A stretch of 17,829 bases of DNA from an uncultured Alphaproteobacteria bacterium. GTDB lineage: Bacteria > Pseudomonadota > Alphaproteobacteria > RF32 > CAG-239. The first letter of the stretch is position 1. Every line of letters begins with the position of its first letter. The notes below the pieces were generated by a model. It was not told the DNA's origin and did no database searches. It saw nothing but the letters and a program-made list of their open reading frames with translations. Shown here piece after piece: positions 7,038 through 15,156 of the stretch. The translations under genes and the position numbers were made by a program. Where the stretch lies: contig CAKQMD010000025.1 of assembly GCA_934254925.1 (NCBI GenBank), forward strand, positions 1 through 17,829, written 5' to 3'.

Positions 7038-8102
7038 GTGAAAAAAGAAACGACAAAAGCTGAAGAAAAGGTTGAAGACAAAGCGGAAGCCCCCGCAAAA
7101 GCCGTCGAAAAAAAAGTTGAGGCGCCGGCCAAAACCCCCGTTCAGGAAAGCGGAAAAATCGGCGGTCTGCTGAAAGAAAAACGCTTGGCCAAAGGACAGA
7201 GCCTAAACGACGCGGCTCAGGTTTTGTGCATTCGCAAAAGCTATTTGGAAGCCATCGAAAACAGCGACTACGCCAAAATTCCCCCCTTCCCTTACGGCAA
7301 CGGCTTTATTCGCTCTTACGCCGATTATCTGGGGCTCAACAGTGCCAACATCGTGCAAATGTTCAAAGAAGAAACCGAAGCCGATGCCAAAAACAACAAC
7401 TATTTTGTTTTGGAACCGCAAACGGAGGCAACCGTCCCCAATAAAAGATATTTGATGACAAGCCTGCTGGCTTTGGTCGTGGTTTATTTCGGTTGGTTCT
7501 TGTATAACGAATCGCAAACTCCGAACATCGTCCCCGAAACGACTGATCCGGCAGCCGCCGAAGCGGAAAACGAAGCCGTGGACATGCCTTTGGTGGTTGA
7601 AGACTTTGCCGTCAGCAGCGGCGAAAACGCCGCAACGACGCTTAATGACAACGGCGAACTGCCCCTTGTCGACACCACGGCGGAAACGACGGCAACGCCG
7701 CAGGTCACCGTAACCGAAGCCTCTTTTGAAGAACCTGCGGCAGAAACCGCTCCTGCCACGGAAATGCCAATGCAGGAAACGGTGAAGTCCGAGGTGACGC
7801 AAGAAGCAGTGCCCGCGGCAGACAAAATCGTTATTCCGCCCTCAAAGGGAAACGCCCGAGTGGTGGTGAAGGTCTTGAAAGAAACGTGGATTGAGGTCAA
7901 AGACGCCGAGAAACTCTATATCAGCAAGGTTTTGCAACCGGGTGATGTCTATGTTATTCCCGAGGGGGAAGGCATGATTTTTTCCGCAGGAAAAGCTGAC
8001 GGCGTTGAAGTCTTGATTGACGGAAAAGTTACCGAAGTCGTGCGTCCCGGCAAGAAAACGGGAATCGCCTTGGATACCTTTTTAACTTCTGCCAACCATT
8101 AG
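7038..8102 (+). CDS. rodZ: RodZ-like helix-turn-helix membrane protein
   Basis: A 354-residue bitopic protein of the RodZ type, a partner of MreB that positions rod-shape wall synthesis. A Lys/Glu/Ala-rich N-terminal tail (1-38) is followed by a cytoplasmic helix-turn-helix domain (about 41-115, with GGLLKEKRLAKGQSL and YGNGFIRSYADYLGL). Then come one membrane helix (about 138-158), a long acidic Thr/Glu/Ala/Pro-rich periplasmic linker (about 160-270) and a C-terminal beta domain of the DUF4115 type (about 275-345, TWIEVKDAEKLY). The GTG at 7038 is chosen because GAGGA sits 7 bases upstream; an upstream TTG frame extension to 6993 has no ribosome site. It follows ptsP by 48 bases, probably in the same transcript, and a hairpin terminator follows its stop. 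The family assignment is from architecture; a sequence-specific DNA-binding role is less likely. Confidence 0.85.
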   Translation: MKKETTKAEEKVEDKAEAPAKAVEKKVEAPAKTPVQESGKIGGLLKEKRLAKGQSLNDAAQVLCIRKSYLEAIENSDYAKIPPFPYGNGFIRSYADYLGLNSANIVQMFKEETEADAKNNNYFVLEPQTEATVPNKRYLMTSLLALVVVYFGWFLYNESQTPNIVPETTDPAAAEAENEAVDMPLVVEDFAVSSGENAATTLNDNGELPLVDTTAETTATPQVTVTEASFEEPAAETAPATEMPMQETVKSEVTQEAVPAADKIVIPPSKGNARVVVKVLKETWIEVKDAEKLYISKVLQPGDVYVIPEGEGMIFSAGKADGVEVLIDGKVTEVVRPGKKTGIALDTFLTSANH

Positions 8103-8120
8103 CGCAGGAAACATTTATGG

Positions 8121-8162
8121 GAAAATAGTAAGCATGCGCTTACTATTTTCTTTTTGTTTTTT
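8121..8162 (+). terminator. Hairpin terminator or attenuator between rodZ and ispG
   Basis: A perfect 13-bp inverted repeat, GAAAATAGTAAGC (8121-8133) and GCTTACTATTTTC (8138-8150), has a 4-base loop and is followed by TTTTTGTTTTTT. It begins 18 bases after the rodZ stop and ends 15 bases before the ispG start. No promoter fits between it and ispG. Confidence 0.85.
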
Positions 8163-8177
8163 AACAGGACGAAAGAG

Positions 8178-9248
8178 ATGGGAAAAATTATACGCAGAAA
8201 AAGTCGGAAAATTATGGTCGGCTCCGTTGCCGTCGGCGGCGATGCGCCGATCAGTGTGCAATCGATGACCAATACCCCGACGGCAGACGTTCAGGCGACG
8301 GTTGCGCAGATCAAAAGACAGGAACAAGCCGGGTGCGACATCACCCGTTGCTCCTGCCCCGACGAAGAATCGGCCAAAGCGCTGCGCCTAATCACGCGAC
8401 AAGTTTCCATTCCCGTGGTTGCAGATATTCATTTTGACTATCGTCTGGGAATTCTGGCGGCGGAAAATGGTGCGGCCTGTCTAAGAATCAACCCCGGAAA
8501 CATCGGCGGCAAAGATCGGGTCAGCGAAGTGGTAAAAGCGGCAAAAGCCAACAATTGTTCCATTCGTATCGGCGTCAACGGCGGGTCTTTGGACAAGCGC
8601 CTGCTGGAAAAATATGGCGAGCCGACGGCGGAAGCTTTGGTAGAAAGCGCCTTGGAACAAGCCGGAATGCTGAAAGACAACGACTTTGACAATTTCAAAA
8701 TTTCGGTCAAATCTTCCGACACGTTGATGATGATCGACGCTTATCGGCAGCTGGCCGAAAAATGCGACTGTCCCTTACATCTCGGCGTGACGGAAGCCGG
8801 CGGCCTGCGGGCGGGAACAGTAAAATCCGCCATGGGGATCGGTTATCTTTTGATGCAGGGAATCGGCGACACGCTGCGAGTTTCGCTGACGGCAGACGTG
8901 GAAGAGGAAGTCAAAGCCGGTTTTGAAATTCTTAAAGCGCTGGACCTGCGACATCGCGGCGTCAGAATCATTTCCTGTCCGACCTGCGCCCGCCGCGGCT
9001 ATGACGTGCAGAAAACCGTCGAAACATTGGAACAGCGTCTGGCGCATCTGGCCCAGCCGATTTCGATTGCGGTGATGGGTTGTGTGGTCAACGGCCCGGG
9101 AGAAGCCGCACATGCCGATTTTGGCGTCTGCGGCGGCCGCAACGGAGAGAACATGCTTTATATCGGCGGCAAGCCGGCCCATAAAGTCAAAAGTGAACAA
9201 ATTGTCGATGCTTTAGTTGAATTAGTTGAAAGTAAAGTCCATGAGTAA
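8178..9248 (+). CDS. ispG: 4-hydroxy-3-methylbut-2-enyl diphosphate synthase (MEP pathway)
   Basis: A 356-residue IspG/GcpE, the iron-sulfur enzyme that reductively converts methylerythritol cyclodiphosphate to HMBPP, the penultimate step of bacterial isoprenoid synthesis. The N-terminal barrel shows PISVQSMTNTPTADV (24-38), the PVVADIHF segment and LRINPGNIG. The [4Fe-4S] ligands are visible as Cys267 and Cys270 (SCPTCARRG), Cys302 (MGCVVNGPGE) and Glu309. Length is typical for the short proteobacterial form. The ATG at 8178 has AGGA 8 bases upstream; the in-frame TTG at 8154 lies inside the terminator T-run and is rejected. Cysteines 53, 58 and 60 cluster near the substrate arginine. The stop overlaps the hisS start by 8 bases, indicating translational coupling. 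Confidence 0.96.
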   Translation: MGKIIRRKSRKIMVGSVAVGGDAPISVQSMTNTPTADVQATVAQIKRQEQAGCDITRCSCPDEESAKALRLITRQVSIPVVADIHFDYRLGILAAENGAACLRINPGNIGGKDRVSEVVKAAKANNCSIRIGVNGGSLDKRLLEKYGEPTAEALVESALEQAGMLKDNDFDNFKISVKSSDTLMMIDAYRQLAEKCDCPLHLGVTEAGGLRAGTVKSAMGIGYLLMQGIGDTLRVSLTADVEEEVKAGFEILKALDLRHRGVRIISCPTCARRGYDVQKTVETLEQRLAHLAQPISIAVMGCVVNGPGEAAHADFGVCGGRNGENMLYIGGKPAHKVKSEQIVDALVELVESKVHE

Positions 9249-10476
9249 AATACAAAACGTGAGAGGAACTTATGACCTCTATGGCGAAGCCAAAAGAAAA
9301 AACAAAAAAGTCATTGCCGTCGGCAGCCAGATTGTCGAAAAGTATGGTTTTGAGGAAATCGAAACGCCGATTTTCGAGTTTACCGAAGTTTTTGCCCGCA
9401 ACCTGGGTGACACCTCGGACATTGTTACCAAAGAAATGTATTCCTTTGAAGACCGCGGCGGCGAAAGTCTGACCCTTCGGCCGGAGGGAACCGCCGGCGT
9501 GGTACGTTCCTTCATCTCAGAGGGAATGCAACAGAACCTGCCGGTAAAAATGTATTATGCCGGCCCGATGTTTCGTTACGAACGCCCGCAAAAGGGACGG
9601 CAGCGCCAATTTACGCAGTTTGGCGTCGAATTGCTCGGCGTCGAATCTCCGCAAGCGGACATCGAAGTCATCGCCATGGCCTATGAATTTATCGAAAGCC
9701 TCGGCCTGACCGGCAGTGTAACGGTTGAAATCAACTCCTTGGGAGACGCCGAAAGCCGCGACGCTTATCGCGACAAACTGGTAGCCTATCTTAAGGAAAA
9801 CATTTCCTCCTTGTCCGAAGACAGCCGGATTCGACTGGAAAAGAATCCGCTGCGCGTTCTTGACTCCAAAGAAGAATGTGATAAAGAAGTAATCGCCGGC
9901 GCTCCCTTGTATCAAGACAGCCTTAACGAAGCGTCCAAAGACTTTTTCAATGACGTTTTGCGGGGGCTGGACCTTCTGGGCATCAAATACCGGGTGAACA
10001 ACCGCCTGGTGCGCGGTCTGGACTATTATTCCCACACCGTTTTCGAGCTGGTGACCGACAAACTCGGCGCTCAGGGAACGGTTTTGGCCGGCGGACGCTA
10101 TGACGGCCTGGTGGCACAAATGGGCGGAACGGACGTACCCGGAATCGGCTGGGCCTGCGGTGTTGAACGGCTGGCAATGCTTTTGACGGAAGACGTTTCC
10201 CTGCCGCGGCCGATCGCGGTTATTCCGGTCGGAGACGATACGGCGGCGGAAGCTATGGTTTTGGCCTATCGGCTGCGCAAGGCCGGTTTTGCCGTCGAGC
10301 AGAGCTACAGCGGCAACCTGAAAAAAAGAATGGTTAAAGCCAACAAGGCAAACGCCCGCAAAGCGGTGATCATCGGATCAGACGAATTGTCCCGCGGCGA
10401 GGCGACGGTTAAAGATTTGGACAACGGCGAGCAGAAAACAGTCAAGCTGGCCGAGATTATCGAAGGATTAAAATAA
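9241..10476 (+). CDS. hisS: Histidyl-tRNA synthetase
   Basis: A 411-residue class II HisRS that charges tRNA-His. It begins with the expected SKIQNVRGTYDL segment, followed by TLRPEGTA, motif 2 (GPMFRYERPQKGRQRQF), the His-specific LVRGLDYYSHTVFE and AGGRYDG motifs, class II motif 3 (PGIGWACGVERLAM) and an anticodon-binding domain (about 320-405). ATG at 9241 is chosen because it matches the conserved N-terminus and overlaps the ispG stop (ATGAGTAA); the upstream in-frame TTG at 9226 adds five non-conserved residues. Motif 2 is the ordinary bacterial type rather than the divergent form known from several alphaproteobacterial orders. The stop overlaps the prfA start by one base (TAATG). Confidence 0.97.
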   Translation: MSKIQNVRGTYDLYGEAKRKNKKVIAVGSQIVEKYGFEEIETPIFEFTEVFARNLGDTSDIVTKEMYSFEDRGGESLTLRPEGTAGVVRSFISEGMQQNLPVKMYYAGPMFRYERPQKGRQRQFTQFGVELLGVESPQADIEVIAMAYEFIESLGLTGSVTVEINSLGDAESRDAYRDKLVAYLKENISSLSEDSRIRLEKNPLRVLDSKEECDKEVIAGAPLYQDSLNEASKDFFNDVLRGLDLLGIKYRVNNRLVRGLDYYSHTVFELVTDKLGAQGTVLAGGRYDGLVAQMGGTDVPGIGWACGVERLAMLLTEDVSLPRPIAVIPVGDDTAAEAMVLAYRLRKAGFAVEQSYSGNLKKRMVKANKANARKAVIIGSDELSRGEATVKDLDNGEQKTVKLAEIIEGLK

Positions 10477-11552
10477 TGGCCTCTTTTGCAGAAAAACTCA
10501 GCAGCGTGGTTGATCGCTACAGCGAGCTGGAAGCCCTGATTTCCAGCCCCAACATTTCCTCCGACGAGCTGATTAAAATGAACAAGGAAATGGCGGCGCT
10601 GGGCCCGGTGGTGGAAGCGGTCAACGCTTTTCGCAAAATGGAAAAAGACATGAACGACGCCAAAGCCATGACGGAAGACCCCGACATGGACAAAGAAATC
10701 AAAGACATGGCCGCGGCGGAATATTATGAACTCAAAGACCAGTTGCAGGAGAAGGAAAAAGAAATCAAAATCCTTCTGCTGCCCAAAGACGAAGAAGACG
10801 AGAAAAACGCCATTTTGGAAGTGCGAGCCGGAACGGGCGGTGACGAAGCCGCGCTGTTTGCCGCGGTTTTGTTTGAGATGTATCAGCGTTACGCCGCCAC
10901 GCAGGGATGGCGCTTTGAGCCTTTTGACGTGACGGAAAACGAGCTTGGCGGCTATAAGGAGGCTTCGGCCAAAATCACCGGCACCAATGTTTTTGCCAAA
11001 CTTAAATTCGAATCCGGCGCCCATCGCGTGCAGCGCGTTCCGGTAACCGAATCGCAGGGGCGCGTCCATACTTCGGCGGCAACGGTGGCGGTGTTGCCTG
11101 AAATTGAAGAAGTGGACCTATACATCAACCCGGCCGATTTGAAGATTGACGTTTATCGGGCTTCGGGCGCCGGCGGACAGCACGTTAACCGAACCGAATC
11201 GGCAGTGCGCATTACGCATATTCCCACGGGAACCGTCGTTCAATGCCAAGACGACCGCTCCCAGTTCAAAAACAAGGAAAAAGCCATGAACCACCTGCGG
11301 GCCAAACTTTATGACCTGCAGAAGTCCAGCATTGATTCGGCTTACTCGGAAAAACGCAAGTTGCAGATCGGATCCGGCGACCGCAGCGAACGTATCCGCA
11401 CCTACAATTATCCGCAGGGCCGCGTGACCGACCACCGCATCAACCTGACCTTATACAAGCTCAACGAAGTGGTTTCGGGAGACGCGCTGGAAGAAATCAT
11501 CGAAGCGTTGATTACCGAAGATCAGGCGCAGAAGCTCGCCGAATTGGATTAA
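10476..11552 (+). CDS. prfA: Peptide chain release factor 1
   Basis: A 358-residue RF1, which recognises UAA and UAG in the ribosomal A site and triggers peptide release. The N-terminal helical domain is followed by the codon-recognition tripeptide PVT (RVPVTESQGRVHTSAATV) and the catalytic GGQ loop (SGAGGQHVNRTESAVR). The PxT tripeptide separates it from RF2 (SPF). Length matches the family. Its ATG shares one base with the hisS stop, so it is the third member of the coupled ispG-hisS-prfA unit, and a strong terminator starts immediately after its stop. The glutamine methyltransferase gene prmC, often the next gene in proteobacteria, is not here. Confidence 0.97.
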   Translation: MASFAEKLSSVVDRYSELEALISSPNISSDELIKMNKEMAALGPVVEAVNAFRKMEKDMNDAKAMTEDPDMDKEIKDMAAAEYYELKDQLQEKEKEIKILLLPKDEEDEKNAILEVRAGTGGDEAALFAAVLFEMYQRYAATQGWRFEPFDVTENELGGYKEASAKITGTNVFAKLKFESGAHRVQRVPVTESQGRVHTSAATVAVLPEIEEVDLYINPADLKIDVYRASGAGGQHVNRTESAVRITHIPTGTVVQCQDDRSQFKNKEKAMNHLRAKLYDLQKSSIDSAYSEKRKLQIGSGDRSERIRTYNYPQGRVTDHRINLTLYKLNEVVSGDALEEIIEALITEDQAQKLAELD

Positions 11553-11586
11553 GCTTAAAAGCCCGCCGCAAAGCGGGCTTTTAAGC
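11553..11586. terminator. Terminator after prfA
   Basis: A perfect 14-bp inverted repeat, GCTTAAAAGCCCGC (11553-11566) and GCGGGCTTTTAAGC (11573-11586), has a 6-base loop and starts at the base after the prfA stop. The AAAA/TTTT tracts beside the GC core make it usable in either direction. It separates the ispG-hisS-prfA unit from dnaE. Confidence 0.9.
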
Positions 11587-11635
11587 ATTTTGCCGGCTTA
11601 GCCGAAATGATAATTTGATATCTGGCATTTTTTGG

Positions 11636-11664
11636 TTGTATGCCTTTGTTTTTGCCTTTATGAT
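11636..11664 (+). promoter_or_regulatory. Candidate dnaE promoter
   Basis: TTGTAT (11636-11641) and TATGAT (11659-11664) are 17 bases apart. The -10 has one mismatch, but the -35 is weak. It would give a very short leader ahead of the AAGGA site and the ATG at 11684, and it overlaps the rejected upstream extension of the dnaE frame. Confidence 0.4.
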
Positions 11665-11683
11665 GTCGACAAAGGATAAAAAA

Positions 11684-14600
11684 ATGGCCGAACCGAAATT
11701 TGTACATCTGCGGGTCCATACCGCCTATTCCCTTTCCGAAGGAGCCATGAAGGTTGAAGAACTCCTGCCCCGCGCCAAGAGCATGGGCTTTGGCGCCATT
11801 GCCATTTCCGATACGGCTAATTTGTTCGGGGCCAAGAAGTTTTGCAAGGTTTGCAAGGACAACGGCGTCAAGCCGCTGATCGGGTCGCAGTTTTACATTC
11901 GCAATCCCGATACACTGGATCCGCTCAAATGCAAAGGGCGGACGTTGGAACCGGACAAAATCGTTTTGCTGGTGCAAAACGACCTTGGTTACCGCAATAT
12001 GATGAAGCTGATGAAAATCGCTTATCTCAGCGACGAAAACGAACCGCAGGAAAAACCGCAGATCAAACTGGAAGACCTGGAAAATCTCAACGGCGGGCTG
12101 ATTGCCCTGACCGGCGGTCCGGAAGGGCCGATCGGCCGTTTGCTGCTTGAGAACAGGGCGGCGGAAGCGGAAGCGTTTTTGCTCAAATGGAAAAGCTATT
12201 TCGGCGACCGCCTTTATATGGAAATTTCCCGCATCGGCACGGAGATTGAGAAAAAGACCGAAGACGCCTTTATTGATCTGGCTTATAAACACAACATTCC
12301 CCTGACAGCCACCAACGAAGCTTTCTTTTTTGACACGGACATGTACGAAGCGCACGACGCTTTGGTTTGCATTGCCGCCGGCGAATATGTGGCCAATGAC
12401 AATCGGCGAAAGTTTTCACCCAACAACCGTCTGAAAACCGCCGAAGAAATGATCGAGTTGTTCAAGGATTTGCCGGAAGCCGTGCAAAACACCGTCAACA
12501 TCGCCAAGCGCTGCAGCTACATTATCGAGTTTGTGCCGCCGTTGCTGCCGAAATTTGATTGCGGCGATCTGACCGACGACGAATATATTCGCAAGCATGC
12601 CTTGGAAGGATTGGCCAAGCGCATGGAAGTCCACGTTTATAAACCGGGCATGAGCGAAGAAGAGAAAAAAGCCATTGACGAACGTTATTACGGCCGTTTG
12701 GAATACGAACTCAGCGTGATTAAAAAGATGGGGTTTGCCAGTTACTTTCTCATCGTGTCGGACTTTATCCAATGGTCAAAGGACCACGGCGTCCCGGTCG
12801 GTCCGGGACGAGGTTCCGGTGCCGGTTCCATCGTGGCCTGGTCCTTGCGGATTACGGATTTGGATCCGCTGCGTTTTGATCTGCTGTTTGAACGTTTCTT
12901 AAACCCCGAACGCGTCAATATGCCCGACTTTGACGTCGACTTCTGTCAGGAAAACCGCTACAAAACCATCGACTACGTACAGAAAAAATATGGCTACGAC
13001 TGCGTGGCGCAGATCATCACTTATGGTAAGCTGCAGTCCAAGGCAGTGATTCGCGACGTGGCGCGGGTTTTGCAAATGCCCTATTCTCAGGCGGACCGAA
13101 TTTCCAAAATGATTCCGGCCGGGGTACAAGGCAAAAACCCGACCTTGCAGGAGGCTTTGGACCAAGTGCCGGAACTGGAGGAAATGCGCCGCGAAGACCC
13201 GCAGGTCAATAAACTTTTTGACATTGCCATGAAGCTTGAGGGACTGTATCGCCATACCGGCGTTCATGCGGCGGGCGTGGTGATCGGGGACCGGCCGCTG
13301 GAACAGTTGGCACCGTTATACAAAGATCCCAAAGCCGACATGCCGGTGACGCAGTATGACATGAAGTTTGTGGAAGAGACCGGGCTGATTAAATATGACT
13401 TTCTCGGCCTTAAAACCCTGACAGTCATCAAACGGGCAGTCGATTGGATCAAAAAAGTCCGCGGCATTGACATTGATATTGACGCCATTCCTTTGGACGA
13501 CAAAGAAACTTACGAACTTTTGCAACGCGGTGACACCGTCGCCGTCTTCCAATTTGAATCTCCGGGTATGCGCGACGTGCACAAGCAAATCAAACCCGAC
13601 CGTTTTGAAGACTTGGTGGCAATCGTGTCGCTTTATCGTCCGGGACCGATGGATAATATTCCGACCTATATCAAACGCAAGCACGGCGAAGAAGAGATTA
13701 CTTATCTGCATCCCAAGCTGGCGCCGATTTTAGACGAGACCTACGGCATCATGGTCTATCAGGAACAGGTGATGAAAATCGCCCAGGAACTTGCCGGCTA
13801 TACGCTCGGCGGCGCAGATAAGCTGCGCAAGGCCATGGGTAAGAAAATCCACGAGGAAATGGTCAAGCACCGGGTTATCTTTACAGAAGGCGCGGTGAAA
13901 AACGGCATCGCCGAAGCGACAGCAACGCAGATTTTCGACCAAATGGAAAAATTTGCCTCCTATGGCTTCAATAAGTCGCATGCCGCGGCTTATTCGCTGA
14001 TTTCGTACCAAACGGCTTATCTTAAAGCGCATTATCCGGTAGAATTTATGACGGCAGTGATGTCCTTGGATATTACCAATCCCGACAAGCTTTTGATGTT
14101 TAAAGAAGAATGCAAGCGCATGGGCTTTAAGGTGCTTAAGCCCGACATCAACAAATCTGGCGCCGATTTTGCCGTCGAGGACGGAAACATTCGTTATGCC
14201 CTGGCCGCGGTCAAAGGCGTGGGTGCCGCCAATATGCAAGTGATTGAAGAGGTGCGGCAAAAAGGCGGCGCATTTAAGGACATTTCGGACTTTATTCACC
14301 GGATTCCGGCAAACAGTAACAACCGGCGGCAGCTGGAACAACTGATCAAAGCCGGGGTGTTTGACAGCCTGGAGAAAAATCGCGGCAAGCTGTTTGCCAA
14401 TGCCGAGACAATCCTGCAGCATATGGCCGCGGCCACCGAGCTTAAAAACAGTTCGCAGGCTTCCCTGTTCGGCACCGAGGAACTGCAGGCGCCAGTGCGG
14501 CTGGCCGACAAGCCCGATTGGCCGGAACTGGAAAAGCTCAAATACGAGGCGGAAGCCATCGGCTTTTATCTTTCGGCGCATCCGCTTGACAGCTACGGTC

Positions 14601-15154
14601 GAGGGATGGAGCGTTTGGGGGTTAAATCCGCCAGCGAGGTTTTCCGCAACATTCGTACCGGAGACACCATTCGCGCCAAGCTGGCCGGTTGCGTCAACGG
14701 TTTTCAGAAAAGAATCAGCAAGTCCGGCAACAAGTACGCTTTTGTCGAGATCGCCGATGCCAGTTCCGGTTTTGAGGGGCTGCTGTTCTCGGAAGGGCTT
14801 GCCCGTTATGAAGAGGTTCTGACTTCCGGCGTGCCGGTCTTGGTGAACGTGACCATCGACAAACAAAACGAAGAAGGGTCGCCGCGCGTCATGATCAACA
14901 CGGCAGAAACGCTTGACAAGGCTATTTCCGAAGTGGCAAATGGCCTGGTTATCGAGATCAACAGCACGGAGGCGGTTACCGGTCTTAAAAAAATTCTCAG
15001 CGGCGACAAATTCGGCAAAAACAAGATCTATATTATTCCCGACAACGCTTTGTGGGACGTCAGGATTGTTTTGAACGGCGGCTTTGCCTTCAGCAACGAC
15101 ATTTTGTCGGCAATCCGCAGCTTATCGGGTGTCAGTGCAGTAAAGGAAATTTGA
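11684..15154 (+). CDS. dnaE: DNA polymerase III alpha subunit
   Basis: A 1156-residue DnaE, the chromosomal replicase catalytic subunit. It opens with a PHP domain (FVHLRVHTAYSL, residues 6-17). The polymerase core carries GPGRGSGAGSIVAW, the catalytic Asp417 and Asp419 in PDFDVDF, and the third Asp572 in KYDFLGL, matching the Asp triad of the E. coli enzyme. YRPGPMDNIPTYI and ADKLRKAMGKKI follow. A clamp-binding peptide QASLFG lies at 925-930 and an OB-fold near 1000-1080. ATG at 11684 is chosen because AAGGA lies 7 bases upstream and the protein then aligns with the family start; the frame stays open upstream to 11615 but that part is not conserved. It lies after the prfA terminator, and its stop is 2 bases from the next ATG. 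Confidence 0.97.
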   Translation: MAEPKFVHLRVHTAYSLSEGAMKVEELLPRAKSMGFGAIAISDTANLFGAKKFCKVCKDNGVKPLIGSQFYIRNPDTLDPLKCKGRTLEPDKIVLLVQNDLGYRNMMKLMKIAYLSDENEPQEKPQIKLEDLENLNGGLIALTGGPEGPIGRLLLENRAAEAEAFLLKWKSYFGDRLYMEISRIGTEIEKKTEDAFIDLAYKHNIPLTATNEAFFFDTDMYEAHDALVCIAAGEYVANDNRRKFSPNNRLKTAEEMIELFKDLPEAVQNTVNIAKRCSYIIEFVPPLLPKFDCGDLTDDEYIRKHALEGLAKRMEVHVYKPGMSEEEKKAIDERYYGRLEYELSVIKKMGFASYFLIVSDFIQWSKDHGVPVGPGRGSGAGSIVAWSLRITDLDPLRFDLLFERFLNPERVNMPDFDVDFCQENRYKTIDYVQKKYGYDCVAQIITYGKLQSKAVIRDVARVLQMPYSQADRISKMIPAGVQGKNPTLQEALDQVPELEEMRREDPQVNKLFDIAMKLEGLYRHTGVHAAGVVIGDRPLEQLAPLYKDPKADMPVTQYDMKFVEETGLIKYDFLGLKTLTVIKRAVDWIKKVRGIDIDIDAIPLDDKETYELLQRGDTVAVFQFESPGMRDVHKQIKPDRFEDLVAIVSLYRPGPMDNIPTYIKRKHGEEEITYLHPKLAPILDETYGIMVYQEQVMKIAQELAGYTLGGADKLRKAMGKKIHEEMVKHRVIFTEGAVKNGIAEATATQIFDQMEKFASYGFNKSHAAAYSLISYQTAYLKAHYPVEFMTAVMSLDITNPDKLLMFKEECKRMGFKVLKPDINKSGADFAVEDGNIRYALAAVKGVGAANMQVIEEVRQKGGAFKDISDFIHRIPANSNNRRQLEQLIKAGVFDSLEKNRGKLFANAETILQHMAAATELKNSSQASLFGTEELQAPVRLADKPDWPELEKLKYEAEAIGFYLSAHPLDSYGRGMERLGVKSASEVFRNIRTGDTIRAKLAGCVNGFQKRISKSGNKYAFVEIADASSGFEGLLFSEGLARYEEVLTSGVPVLVNVTIDKQNEEGSPRVMINTAETLDKAISEVANGLVIEINSTEAVTGLKKILSGDKFGKNKIYIIPDNALWDVRIVLNGGFAFSNDILSAIRSLSGVSAVKEI

Positions 15155-15156
15155 CC

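Noticed and set aside
10305..11069. 254-residue minus-strand ORF opposite hisS/prfA
   Set aside because: It is Phe/His-rich shadow sequence antisense to two unmistakable genes.
11615..11683. 23-residue N-terminal extension of DnaE
   Set aside because: The family begins at the FVHLRVH segment; ATG 11684 has AAGGA upstream, and the extension overlaps a candidate promoter.
13730..14866. 378-residue minus-strand ORF
   Set aside because: It is entirely antisense to dnaE with no signal of its own; long shadows are expected opposite such codon use.
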